Assembly: GCA_964609965.1 (NCBI GenBank)
Contig: CAZSTS010000016.1
Coordinates: forward strand, 1-52,093
DNA: 52,093 bases
Source of the DNA: JAHJDR01 sp964609965
GTDB taxonomy: Bacteria > UBA10199 > JADGCS01
Direction of reading: 5' to 3'
The translations under genes were made by a program, and so were the position numbers. Below are positions 42,323 through 50,857 of this stretch, piece after piece (the first letter of the stretch is position 1; each line of letters starts with the position of its first letter). The notes under the pieces were generated by a model. It was not told where the DNA came from and ran no database searches. It saw only the letters and a program-made list of their open reading frames with translations.

Positions 42323-43318
42323 TTAACAAACATCTTCTGAACCTTCTTGCCTTGCTGAACCACCTTGACTCACACTAGCCAACAGTATTCCAGCACTTTC
42401 AATATAAGCATCATTCCATGTTCTCATTTGCGCAATTTCATCCGCAAATGGCTCAACCTCTGAAACTGACATATGGGGAGAAAGTTCTTCAAGAGTTTCT
42501 TGCGCCCGTTCATAGTAAAGCAAAGCTTGAGTAAGAGAATTCGTAGCAATCCCAGGGTTATCTTGGTTAATATATTGATGAGCAGCCTCGAGCATAATAT
42601 TACCCTGCCGCATACAAAGGCGTGCCTGTAAGATTCGAAATTGAATGGCTATAGGATCAGGCAAAGTTAGCTGCGAATTCATACGAGCTACATCTTGCTC
42701 TAATGACACAAAATTCTCCATTGCCCCATTTGCATCATCAGGTAAAAATGACAAAAGGCCCCTAAGTTCTCTGGCCTGCATCGCAGTTAATGCCAAATCC
42801 AAATCTCCTGTCTCATCTTCATCATAGGCTTTGATTAATCTACCAATAGCAACAAGAGCTCTCGCTGTATTTAGCCGCAGGCTGTTAGGAAACCTAAAAA
42901 AAGTAATTGGCGTATAAGGATCTGGATTATTCTCAAATAAATCTGGAGCTTCAGCTTCTGAAGCAGCTAATTCAGGATCTTGAAGCAAAACAGTATTTTC
43001 TATAGCAAACCTAGTAAAAGTTGTCGCTAAGCCAAATAAACGAGCTCTGTTTTCAGAAGATGTTGGATCTAAATTGAGTATTCCTTCCACATGTCCTTCT
43101 TGTGCAAAAGGAAAACAGTGTCTAACACTCATCATTTGTGCTTCAAAATTTTCTATTGCTGGAGGAACATTGCTTTGTGAGCGAGGTTCTGCAAGAGAAA
43201 GTCTTGATGGATCCAATGGTTGAGTAGGATCAACATCAGCTTTCATTGCATGAACTAAATGAGCTGTGTGTAAAGCAAATTCTGTTGGTAAACATGTAAG
43301 TGTCGTACCTTTAACCAT
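42323..43318 (-). CDS. Alpha-helical protein of unknown function
   Basis: The 331-residue protein has no membrane segment and no recognised domain. Residues 80-300 are predicted helical with TPR-like spacing (LNTARALVAIGRLIKAYDEDETGDLDLAL, then ARLCMRQGNIMLEAAHQYINQDNPGIATNSLTQALLYYERAQETLEEL), so a helical scaffold is likely. The acidic, Pro-containing N-terminus is preceded by a leader AATACAGGGAGAGG similar to those of the hairpin-anchored genes next door, suggesting shared regulation. Its function is unknown. Confidence 0.7.
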   Translation of the reverse strand: MVKGTTLTCLPTEFALHTAHLVHAMKADVDPTQPLDPSRLSLAEPRSQSNVPPAIENFEAQMMSVRHCFPFAQEGHVEGILNLDPTSSENRARLFGLATTFTRFAIENTVLLQDPELAASEAEAPDLFENNPDPYTPITFFRFPNSLRLNTARALVAIGRLIKAYDEDETGDLDLALTAMQARELRGLLSFLPDDANGAMENFVSLEQDVARMNSQLTLPDPIAIQFRILQARLCMRQGNIMLEAAHQYINQDNPGIATNSLTQALLYYERAQETLEELSPHMSVSEVEPFADEIAQMRTWNDAYIESAGILLASVSQGGSARQEGSEDVC

Positions 43319-43652
43319 AAAAACCTCTCCCTGTATTTGTTTGCCATTGAGACTATTATTTTTGTTTGTTTCCAGTTAGATTATATGCCCATAAAATAAC
43401 CAGTCACCACTGTATCGCCAATACAGCCTATCTGTTGCTAAAAAAATAAACAAATATTCTATCACCCCTGCGATCTAACGACCCCGCGACCCCACGACCC
43501 TTCCCCTGGCATATTTATTGCAATATAATCCTATATAATATCTGACTTTATTGAAATTATTGGGCATTTCAATGTTTAAGTCACTGAATTACGTCTCAAT
43601 GTGATAAAATGATTAGTAAATTATCACTTTGAAATTTTAAGGGGAGATTCAA
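43319..43652. other. Gap between divergent genes with CGACCCC array
   Basis: This 334-bp gap contains an 8-bp array CTGCGATC / TAACGACC / CCGCGACC / CCACGACC at about 43468-43502. The remainder is AT-rich, and AAGGGGAG precedes the lipoprotein ATG. Nothing gene-like is visible. Confidence 0.6.
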
Positions 43653-44540
43653 ATGTGTGGAAATATCTTATATAAAACAGCTATTATTGCTTCTATTCTA
43701 TTCTTAGCCGTCACTCTTCCTGGCTGTAATGAAGAAGTAGAAGTCGATTCATCGGGTGAAACTGTTGTGATTGATTCGACAACCTCAGAAATCGCAACAA
43801 GCACAAGTACAGTAGAAATTTTAGATGACCTGGATAATGATGGTAATGGTCTTATTGATGAAGGGCTTGAGCGAAATTATAATCTCTTTACCGATGTTTT
43901 GGCCTGTGCTGAGTCAGATTATCAACCTTGGAGACCTTCAATTTACGAAAACGAATCCGCGTATCAGCTTTATATTTATAATGCTGATGTTGATGATCTT
44001 GACGGTGATGGCAACACCGAAGAAGACATATATTTTTCTCTCAGTTCTTATTGGACAGTTTCCCCTAGTGATAAACCAGACTTTTTAGAACACCATAATA
44101 ATAATATTGATTTTTATTTTACCGGCTACATTGACGAAGGTTATAATGCCATAAAATTTGATCACATAACCGATCCAACATCTTTGCACTATGATTGGAC
44201 AAGCGATGACAAACCAGATGAACTTACTCAAAATTTTTGGGTGAATTACTATGACAAACTCGACATCTATCAACTCAATCCTAATCCTGGCACTTGCTAT
44301 CACAATACCGAAAACGAAACAGCTATTATCTTATTAGTCGCCTACCCTATGGCAGATGCCAAAGAACAGATGGAAGACTTGGTCTCTGGCTATACTGATA
44401 CTATCTTCAAACTCACTAATGGTTGGTATTATGATAAGAACAATTACCAAAACCTGTTCATCAAAAAAATGGATGATGAGAATGAAGGACTCATGAGTAT
44501 TTTTGATGCCCTTACTGAGGGGAGCGCATTTAGTTGGTAA
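43653..44540 (+). CDS. Lipoprotein with calcium-binding DxDxDG motifs
   Basis: The 295-residue protein starts with a lipoprotein signal peptide: basic/polar start, hydrophobic core IIASILFLAVT and lipobox LPGC with Cys25 as the lipidation site. After a Ser/Thr-rich linker come two calcium-loop motifs, DDLDNDGNGLIDEG (about 59-72) and DDLDGDGNTEED (about 113-124), of the type found in dockerin-like and thrombospondin type 3 repeats. The rest is unassigned and rich in Asp, Asn and aromatic residues. It is likely anchored to the outer membrane or periplasmic face of the envelope. No partner genes suggest a role. Ribosome binding site AAGGGGAG precedes the ATG. Confidence 0.82.
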   Translation: MCGNILYKTAIIASILFLAVTLPGCNEEVEVDSSGETVVIDSTTSEIATSTSTVEILDDLDNDGNGLIDEGLERNYNLFTDVLACAESDYQPWRPSIYENESAYQLYIYNADVDDLDGDGNTEEDIYFSLSSYWTVSPSDKPDFLEHHNNNIDFYFTGYIDEGYNAIKFDHITDPTSLHYDWTSDDKPDELTQNFWVNYYDKLDIYQLNPNPGTCYHNTENETAIILLVAYPMADAKEQMEDLVSGYTDTIFKLTNGWYYDKNNYQNLFIKKMDDENEGLMSIFDALTEGSAFSW

Positions 44541-44627
44541 AGATAAGTTCGTGATTGAGCGTTGTCAGTAGCTCACATCTCTTTTTCATTGTTCATTTAT
44601 GTATTTTTCATTTTTCAATTCGCTAAC

Positions 44628-46430
44628 TTAAGTTAGCGAGTATTTTCCCCGTTTAATCATATGAGCAGCAATAGCCTCACGATATTTTGTGGAGTTGATT
44701 GGCGAAAAGAGATCGAATCGCGCCAAAGCCTTTTGATATTTAACTAGACCATCCGCGTCTTCATCAGCTACCTCACCAATGAGTGAGCGCGCTGTCACAA
44801 ATAACTTATTGTATGTTTCGGCAATATAAAGAGCAGTCAAACAAGCAGGAATATTGTTCTCATCGATTCCCACCTCTTGATCTTTTTTACCCTCTTTCTC
44901 GAGAAGCTGTTGCGTGCGTTTATAAGCACTGTCCATAGCAAATACATAAATCACTAAATCAGCCATTTTCTCCAGTGCGTATTGTTGATCTTTTATATCT
45001 GCCATGTACTTTTGAAGCGCCACACCACAACTGTAGATGGCTAACTTCTTGGCCAAGTTTACACGATCTTTAAACGTACCACTTCCCCAATCTCCTAAAG
45101 GTGTAACCTTGAAACCAGCTTTAAGTTCTGCGAGAACTTTTTGAATCTCGCTCATCATATCAAAATCACCACCCATAGCACGTTTGAGAATTGTGCCAGG
45201 AACTAACATGCGGTTGATTTCGTTTGTGCCTTCAAAAATACGATTGATTCGTGAGTTTCTTTGAATGGCCTCTAAAGGATATTCAGCCGAGAAGCCGTAA
45301 CCACCAAGGGCTTGGAGACCTTCATCTGCTGCGTCCCACAAAGCCTCTGATCCAAAAACCTTGGCGATCGATGCTTCGACAGCGTATTCTTCAATAGACT
45401 CAATGCACTTTTGATCATAACCTTCTGCAGACTTATCAATAGAAGCAATGGCATCATCATAAAGACCTGCCACACGATACACCATGGACTCAGAAATATA
45501 TGTGAGTACAGAAATATCGGCAATTTTTTTGCGAATGAGACCAAACTCAGACAAGTTCTTTCCAAACTGCTGACGTTCATTTGTGTAAGGAATAATATGC
45601 TTGAGAACTTGCTTACACCCACCTGTTGTACCAGCACCTAATTTCCAACGACCGATATTAAGAACATTAAAGGCAATCTTATGTCCCTTACCAATCTCTC
45701 CTAAAACATTCTCAACAGGCACTTTACAATCATCGAGGTTAATCGTTGTCGTAGACGAACCTTTAATACCCATTTTATGTTCTTCGGCTCCAACTGAATA
45801 CCCTTCAAAATCCTTTTCGATAATGAATGCTGTGAATTTTTCGCCATCGACTTTAGCAAACACTGTCATCACATCAGCCCAACTGCCATTAGTAATAAAC
45901 GTCTTTGATCCATTGAGAATGTAATGCTTGCCGTCCTCACTTAAAACAGCTTTTGTTTTTGCTGCTAAAGCATCAGACCCGGAATTAGCCTCGGTCAACG
46001 CATAAGCCCCCATCATTTCACCACTGGCTAATTTTGGAAGATATTTTTTCTTTTGTTCTTCGGTTCCAAAATAAAGAATGGGAAGTGTTCCTATACCTGT
46101 GTGACACATAATGGTGACAGAAAAACTCCCTTGAGTCACTGATTCCTCGGTGACAATCGAAGCCGTGCACTTGTCCATGCCCAATCCCTCATAAGCCTCA
46201 GGAACCTCGACCATGAGCAAGCCTAGTTCACCTGCTTTTTTAAGAAGACCAACACTCACGCCCTCTTTCAAGGCTTCGATGTCTTCATTTTTTGTGGCGA
46301 CTTCTTTCTCAAAAAATTCACGACAGGTGTCGCCAAAGGCATTCTGCTCAGGCGATAAATCTTCACGAATAAAAACTTTGCCTTCTTCGACAGGAAAAAA
46401 CAAAAAACTTGCTCCCATTTTTGGATCCAT
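44628..46430 (-). CDS. Acyl-CoA dehydrogenase (600-residue type)
   Basis: This FAD enzyme oxidises acyl-CoA to trans-2-enoyl-CoA, the first step of beta-oxidation, passing electrons to electron transfer flavoprotein. The 600-residue protein has the N-terminal helical and middle beta domains (YALTEANSGSDALAAKT, FITNGSWADVMTVFAKV), then the C-terminal domain with ERQQFGKNLSEFGLIRKKIADI and QALGGYGFSAEYPLEAIQRNSRINRIFEGTNEINR. The Glu of FEGT is the expected catalytic base. A C-terminal extension of about 170 residues places it with the VLCAD/long-chain-like members. It diverges from the TetR gene and etfBA, which is consistent with FadR-type control of fatty-acid oxidation. Confidence 0.92.
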   Translation of the reverse strand: MDPKMGASFLFFPVEEGKVFIREDLSPEQNAFGDTCREFFEKEVATKNEDIEALKEGVSVGLLKKAGELGLLMVEVPEAYEGLGMDKCTASIVTEESVTQGSFSVTIMCHTGIGTLPILYFGTEEQKKKYLPKLASGEMMGAYALTEANSGSDALAAKTKAVLSEDGKHYILNGSKTFITNGSWADVMTVFAKVDGEKFTAFIIEKDFEGYSVGAEEHKMGIKGSSTTTINLDDCKVPVENVLGEIGKGHKIAFNVLNIGRWKLGAGTTGGCKQVLKHIIPYTNERQQFGKNLSEFGLIRKKIADISVLTYISESMVYRVAGLYDDAIASIDKSAEGYDQKCIESIEEYAVEASIAKVFGSEALWDAADEGLQALGGYGFSAEYPLEAIQRNSRINRIFEGTNEINRMLVPGTILKRAMGGDFDMMSEIQKVLAELKAGFKVTPLGDWGSGTFKDRVNLAKKLAIYSCGVALQKYMADIKDQQYALEKMADLVIYVFAMDSAYKRTQQLLEKEGKKDQEVGIDENNIPACLTALYIAETYNKLFVTARSLIGEVADEDADGLVKYQKALARFDLFSPINSTKYREAIAAHMIKRGKYSLT

Positions 46431-46436
46431 ATTTTT

Positions 46437-46510
46437 TAGTTTCTAGTCGCCGGTCTCTAGTCTCTGGTTGAAATGACCAAAGACAGAAGACAAAAGACTA
46501 AAGACCTAAA
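46437..46510. repeat. CTCTAGT and AAAGAC arrays
   Basis: TTTCTAGTCGCCGGTCTCTAG / TCTCTGG words are followed by CAAAGACAGAAGACAAAAGAC words, directly upstream of the acyl-CoA dehydrogenase start. Both are degenerate short-period tandem arrays. Confidence 0.6.
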
Positions 46511-46578
46511 CTAAATTGCCTACACAACGTATCTAATCTTCTTCCTCATTCCTCATCACTCATAGCCCATTACTTCTC

Positions 46579-46595
46579 ATGACATACCATGTCAT
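46579..46595. promoter_or_regulatory. Inverted repeat adjacent to the FadR-type operator
   Basis: ATGACAT and ATGTCAT are separated by 3 bp, a 17-bp dyad. It lies 3 bp before the TGAATG..CATTCA operator. It could be a second regulator site or part of the acyl-CoA dehydrogenase promoter region. Confidence 0.5.
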
Positions 46596-46598
46596 AAA

Positions 46599-46616
46599 TG
46601 AATGGTCAATCATTCA
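46599..46616. promoter_or_regulatory. FadR-type TetR operator in the acd-tetR gap
   Basis: TGAATGGTCAATCATTCA has perfect outer half-sites TGAATG and CATTCA with a 6-bp spacer. The Bacillus FadR (YsiA) box described in the literature is of the form TGAATGAnTAnTCATTCA, so this is a near match. It sits between divergent acyl-CoA dehydrogenase and a TetR gene followed by etfBA, the expected targets. Confidence 0.7.
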
Positions 46617-46661
46617 ACAGCACCACCTATCTATTTGATTTCATTCGCTGATAAAGACTTC

Positions 46662-46689
46662 TTGACATTGTATGCATATATTATATTCT
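46662..46689 (+). promoter_or_regulatory. tetR promoter, possibly leaderless
   Basis: TTGACA (46662-46667) is followed by TATTCT (46684-46689) with a 16-bp spacer. The predicted transcription start, about 7 bp after the -10, falls at the ATG at 46697. There is no ribosome binding site, so the message may be leaderless. Confidence 0.5.
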
Positions 46690-46696
46690 GTCTTAA

Positions 46697-47305
46697 ATGA
46701 ACCAAAACACAGATTTCACTAAAAAAATCAATACTGAGAAATACAATAAAATTATCGAAGCTGCCATCAAGGTTATTGCTAAAAAAGGGTTCTATAATGC
46801 CAAAGTTGCTGATGTAGCCAAACAAGCAGAAGTGGCAGATGGAACCATCTATCTCTACTTCAAAAACAAGGACGACATCCTCATTAGTATTTTTGAAAAC
46901 AGCATGGACAGTTTTTTCAATCAGGCAATTTCACAACTCAATACCCAGGCAACCCCACAAGAAAAACTAAAATCCTTTATTTCCCTTCACCTCAATCTTT
47001 TGCAAAAAAACCAAAAACTAGCCACAGTTTTGCAAATCGAGCTCCGAAGTTCGCACAAATTCATGAAGGAATATAAAGCAGATAAGTTTTTTCAGTATTT
47101 GCATCTTATCGAAGACATTATTATTGCAGGACAGCTTCAAAATATTTTTAATAAAGACATCAACCCTCAAATAGCGACTCGAGCTATTTTTGGCGCTATT
47201 GATGAGTTGGCTTTAGAGTGGATTTTAATGAAGCATAAACGTTACACACTTGAAGAAGCCGCCAATCAGCTTTTTGAAATAATTATTGGAGGAATCAAAA
47301 ACTAA
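46697..47305 (+). CDS. TetR-family regulator, FadR-like
   Basis: The 202-residue protein has an N-terminal TetR helix-turn-helix at residues 18-64 (KIIEAAIKVIAKKGFYNAKVADVAKQAEVADGTIYLYFKNKDDIL). Its C-terminal ligand domain resembles Bacillus FadR/YsiA, which is released from DNA by long-chain acyl-CoA. It is followed after 10 bp by etfBA and diverges from acyl-CoA dehydrogenase, with a matching operator in between. It is therefore likely a repressor of this fatty-acid oxidation set and of itself. The ligand is inferred from context. Confidence 0.85.
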   Translation: MNQNTDFTKKINTEKYNKIIEAAIKVIAKKGFYNAKVADVAKQAEVADGTIYLYFKNKDDILISIFENSMDSFFNQAISQLNTQATPQEKLKSFISLHLNLLQKNQKLATVLQIELRSSHKFMKEYKADKFFQYLHLIEDIIIAGQLQNIFNKDINPQIATRAIFGAIDELALEWILMKHKRYTLEEAANQLFEIIIGGIKN

Positions 47306-47315
47306 AGGAGGAATG

Positions 47316-48071
47316 ATGAAAGTCGCCGTACTACTTAAACAGGTCCCCGACACAGAGACCAAAATCGTCATCAATGCAGACAAAACTGGCATTGATGAAA
47401 ACGGTATTAAATATATTATTAGTCCCTATGATGAATACGCTGTTGAAGAAGCCATTAAAATAGGTGGTGAAACAACTGTTATTTCCATGGGACCAGAACG
47501 TTGTGTTGAAGCTATCCGCACAGCCCTAGCCATGGGCATTCAAAAAGCCATCCACGTTGATACGGGTGATACAGGTTATGATCCTTTTCAAACAGCAACA
47601 GTTCTCTCTAAAGTTGTTAAAGAAGGTGGGTTCGATCTCATTCTTTGTGGCAAACAAGGAATCGATAATGACAGCGCTGCTGTGGTGCAAATGGTTGCCG
47701 AGCTGAGCGATGCTCCACAAGTCATGGTCGTTGATAAGATCGAAATCAATGGCGATAAAGCAAAAACATATCGTCGTATAGCTGGTGGAGCTAAAGAAGT
47801 TTACGAGACTAGCTTTCCTGTCTTTATTGGTTGTGAACGTGGACTCAATACTCCTCGTTACGCTTCGCTTCCTGGAATCATGAAGGCCAAGAGCAAACCC
47901 ATAGATAAAAAAGCAGCTGCAGACCTCTTAGATGGCGCCACGCCACTTGTTCAATTTACAAATTACGAACTTCCTCCTGAGCGAGCAGCTGGAAAAGTAT
48001 TAGAAGGCGAACCAGAGCAACAAGTCGAAGAACTTGTTAAACTCTTAAGGGAAGAAGCCAAAGTTATATAA
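47316..48071 (+). CDS. etfB: Electron transfer flavoprotein beta subunit
   Basis: EtfB and EtfA accept electrons from acyl-CoA dehydrogenase and deliver them towards the quinone pool. The 251-residue protein begins MKVAVLLKQVPDTETKI and shows SPYDEYAVEEAIK, LILCGKQGIDNDSAAVVQMVAE and the AMP-site-like RRIAGGAKEVYETSFPVFIG. Two adjacent ATGs are possible; the second (47316) has the better spacing from AAGGAGG. It follows the TetR gene by 10 bp and precedes etfA by about 85 bp of short-period repeats. Confidence 0.95.
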   Translation: MKVAVLLKQVPDTETKIVINADKTGIDENGIKYIISPYDEYAVEEAIKIGGETTVISMGPERCVEAIRTALAMGIQKAIHVDTGDTGYDPFQTATVLSKVVKEGGFDLILCGKQGIDNDSAAVVQMVAELSDAPQVMVVDKIEINGDKAKTYRRIAGGAKEVYETSFPVFIGCERGLNTPRYASLPGIMKAKSKPIDKKAAADLLDGATPLVQFTNYELPPERAAGKVLEGEPEQQVEELVKLLREEAKVI

Positions 48072-48079
48072 TTGCAATT

Positions 48080-48145
48080 AGCCGTGCGCTATGTGCTGTG
48101 CGCTAATCAACGCACAACGCTAGACGTTAGACGCACGACGAAGTA
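48080..48145. repeat. GTGCGCTA / TAGACG arrays between etfB and etfA
   Basis: GCCGTGCGCTATGTGCTGTG and CGCACAACGCTAGACGTTAG words fill the gap. They end at the etfA ribosome binding site AAAGGAG. TAGACG words also occur inside trpB. Confidence 0.65.
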
Positions 48146-48156
48146 AAGGAGACATT

Positions 48157-49137
48157 ATGGGAGACATTTTAGTATTTGTAGAACACGAAAATGGTGCGGT
48201 AAAAAAATCAACACACGAACTTTTATCAAAGGCAACTGAGCTTGCAGGTTCTGCTGGTGGAACTGTGGTTGCTGTTGCAGTCGGGAATGGATTGGACAGT
48301 CTCACAGCTGATCTCGCTGCCTACGGTGCCAAAAAAGTTGTTTTGGCTGAGAATGATAAATTAGCCCAGTACAATACTGTGGGTTATGCAACAGCACTTG
48401 CCGCAACTATTGATGAGTTAAAACCTTCAATAGTCTTAGGAACAGCCTCCCCTGCTGGCAAAGACTTGTTTCCAAGACTCGCTGCAAAAATCAAAGCAGG
48501 GCTCGCGCAAGACACTGTCGATCTTAAAGTCGATGGCGGAAAACTCGTAGCCACAAAGCCTATTTATGCTGGCAAAGCAATTGTCCAAGCTACCTTTAAT
48601 TCAGACATTCAAATGGCAACAGTGCGTGCTAATTCTTTTCCAGTCAATGCACCACAAGATGGTGCCAGTGCTGACATTGTGAAAAAAGCAATCGACATTG
48701 CTGATCTCGTGAACCCTATTACCGAAGTCATTCATGGCGAAGGTGAAAACAAGGCTGACTTGACCGAAGCCGAGATCATCGTCTCTGGTGGCAGAGCCAT
48801 GGGAAGCGCTGAGAACTTTGCAATCATTCAAGAATTGGCCGATGTTTTGGGAGCTACTGTGGGTGCTTCACGCGCTGCTGTGGATTCTGGTTATGCCACA
48901 CATGATATGCAAGTGGGACAAACTGGTAAGGTGGTCAATCCCAAACTCTACATTGCGAACGGCATCTCAGGCGCCATTCAGCACCTAGCTGGTATGCGCA
49001 CATCAAAGGTCATTGTCGCTGTTAATAAAGATCCCGAAGCCCCAATTTTTGCAAAAGCAGATTATGGTGTTGTGGGTGATCTTTTTAAGGTTGTGCCCTT
49101 GCTCACTGAGTCTTTGAAGAAGGTGATGTCGGCGTAA
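48157..49137 (+). CDS. etfA: Electron transfer flavoprotein alpha subunit
   Basis: The 326-residue protein has an N-terminal alpha/beta domain (GDILVFVEHENGAVKK) and a C-terminal FAD domain. IIVSGGRAMGSAENFAIIQELADVLGATVGASRAAVDSGYATHDMQVGQTGKVVNPKLYIANGISGAIQHLAGM is the family signature region, and VAVNKDPEAPIFAKADYGVVGD the FAD-AMP contact. It pairs with EtfB. Ribosome binding site AAAGGAG precedes the ATG. A strong hairpin terminator follows at 49207-49230. Confidence 0.95.
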   Translation: MGDILVFVEHENGAVKKSTHELLSKATELAGSAGGTVVAVAVGNGLDSLTADLAAYGAKKVVLAENDKLAQYNTVGYATALAATIDELKPSIVLGTASPAGKDLFPRLAAKIKAGLAQDTVDLKVDGGKLVATKPIYAGKAIVQATFNSDIQMATVRANSFPVNAPQDGASADIVKKAIDIADLVNPITEVIHGEGENKADLTEAEIIVSGGRAMGSAENFAIIQELADVLGATVGASRAAVDSGYATHDMQVGQTGKVVNPKLYIANGISGAIQHLAGMRTSKVIVAVNKDPEAPIFAKADYGVVGDLFKVVPLLTESLKKVMSA

Positions 49138-49174
49138 AATTAGAACCGACGTGACAAAAAATCCCTGTTTATTT

Positions 49175-49276
49175 CCCGGGGCTAAAGCCCCGGGCTATTA
49201 TCAATTGCCCTCTAAAGAGGGCATCTTTTTAGCCCTTTACGGGCTATTGAGAATAACCCGGTCGTTTACGGCCGGG
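49175..49276. repeat. Cluster of four hairpins with TAAA/TTTA loops
   Basis: Four hairpins follow one another: CCCGGGGCTAAAGCCCCGGG (49175-49194), GCCCTCTAAAGAGGGC (49207-49222), TAGCCCTTTACGGGCTA (49230-49246) and CCCGGTCGTTTACGGCCGGG (49257-49276). Stems differ but the loops share TAAA or TTTA. They lie between convergent etfA and the 438-residue gene. Confidence 0.75.
49207..49230 (+). terminator. Rho-independent terminator of etfBA
   Basis: The stem GCCCTC / GAGGGC with loop TAAA is followed by ATCTTTTT. It lies 70 bp after the etfA stop. Confidence 0.65.
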
Positions 49277-49306
49277 AAAAGTTGGATTTGGAATTTGGGG
49301 TTTTCC

Positions 49307-50623
49307 TCAATCACACACCCCATCATCCCCATCCACGTCTACAAACTGATACTCATAACCACCTTTGGCTGCGAAATAATCACTCCGCCCCAACCTTCCT
49401 TCTGCTGACTGCCCACAAAACTCGTAGTCAGATGATTTGATCTCATAGGGGATCGAATGAGACTTGAGCACCTTTCCAGCGTTTTCAAAATCAAGACCAG
49501 CGATCTCTTTGAGAATATCTAATTTATAAACATCACCCACATCAGATGGATTAATAATTAATTCTGTATGATTTCCCTTTTTTGTCAGATTGTTTTCTGA
49601 TTCATAGCTAATGCGCACTACTGTTTTGTGAATGTCGGAAAGACTCTTAAAGTCATTTTGAAAGTCATATCGATGCTCTACAAAAACCTGAACACGACCA
49701 TCAAAATCCTTCTTAGTTGATGAAATGGAATTGTATTTTCCTACACCCAGCTTGTGTTTCATTTCTGCATCAAGCTCTAAACCAGATTTCATAATTAGCT
49801 CTGGTTGCTCTCCTTCAAAATCGATCACTGCACCTGTAAACAAACCTGCCTTTGCTTTTGCAGAAAGTCCTCCTTTGAAAAGATGGCTCAAATCCTTAAT
49901 AGGTAATGCACCATCCAATTCACCCTCGCCTTGGATAAAAAGAGAAGCCGTACCCTCTATTTGCGATAAGCGATAATCAATGTCTGGCATGTTATTGAGA
50001 TCAACGAGATATTTGCCAACAAGTGGGAGCCCTGAACCTTGAGTTGAGAGTAGATAGGCCATTGGCGGCATTGTCGTGGCTATTGGCACAGCCAAACTAC
50101 TTGTGAGAGCTGCTTTGCCTAAAAAACTCACTGCCTTTTCAACTTCTTTGGCATTAGGAAATGTCAATCTTACTTTTCCTTCATTGCCCATCATCGCTGC
50201 TAAGCTGAGTTTAGCATCACCACCTGGAAACTTTGTAGCTAGTTCTTTGATAAAACCCACTCCGATTTTTCCATCTACAGTGACAATAAAATCATCTGCT
50301 GATTTTTCCACCTCACAACCAGCTCCCAATTCAATTTGTTTATTCGCAACATCAACCTTGCCATTGAGCCTAATTGACATCTTGTCACCCTCTCCTAGCT
50401 GATTAAGCTCACTTACTAAGATTGAAGATTCAACTTTTTTGGTGCCTGTGATCAACTCTGAGTAAAATAGCTCTCTAAAATTCTGCTCTTCCAAAGCCTT
50501 ATCAAGATCCTGGGTTAAATCAGGGTCAATCAACTGATCAGTATATAATTTTGGATCAATAGCATTAAATGGGTCTGGGTTATCAAGAACCCAATCAGCA
50601 AATTCGATTTGTTTAATTTCCAT
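49307..50623 (-). CDS. Protein of unknown function, 438 residues
   Basis: No domain is recognised. The protein begins MEIKQIEFADWVLDNPDPFN with no signal peptide. Residues 80-160 and 260-330 are predicted beta-rich with alternating charged strands (RLNGKVDVANKQIELGAGCEVEKSADDFIVTVDGKIGVG). A hydrophobic stretch near 205-225 (AALTSSLAVPIATTMPPMAYLLS) may be a buried helix or membrane segment. The C-terminus ends in DVDGDDGVCD, an acidic, calcium-loop-like tail. It is convergent with etfA and divergent from the KOW gene. Its role is unknown. Confidence 0.65.
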   Translation of the reverse strand: MEIKQIEFADWVLDNPDPFNAIDPKLYTDQLIDPDLTQDLDKALEEQNFRELFYSELITGTKKVESSILVSELNQLGEGDKMSIRLNGKVDVANKQIELGAGCEVEKSADDFIVTVDGKIGVGFIKELATKFPGGDAKLSLAAMMGNEGKVRLTFPNAKEVEKAVSFLGKAALTSSLAVPIATTMPPMAYLLSTQGSGLPLVGKYLVDLNNMPDIDYRLSQIEGTASLFIQGEGELDGALPIKDLSHLFKGGLSAKAKAGLFTGAVIDFEGEQPELIMKSGLELDAEMKHKLGVGKYNSISSTKKDFDGRVQVFVEHRYDFQNDFKSLSDIHKTVVRISYESENNLTKKGNHTELIINPSDVGDVYKLDILKEIAGLDFENAGKVLKSHSIPYEIKSSDYEFCGQSAEGRLGRSDYFAAKGGYEYQFVDVDGDDGVCD

Positions 50624-50857
50624 TTTTTCCTCCTATTAATGAGCCCGAAGGCGTATTTAGTTTCTACAATGACTATTGCGAAAACCATGCCAACAGAGAA
50701 TACAGGATTAGATCAATGATTTCATCTATTTATCATTTTGATAAGTCTCAGTCCCATCCATGAGTCCCAAAAATGGGACTGGACTAAAAAACCTTGCTTC
50801 AAAAACCCAATATTGCTAGTAACTCGCTCACTTTTTGAACAAATAATAGGTGACTAT

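Noticed and set aside
49151..49408. Small plus-strand gene after etfA
   Set aside because: The frame runs through the four-hairpin cluster and into the antisense of the 438-residue gene, with no ribosome binding site.
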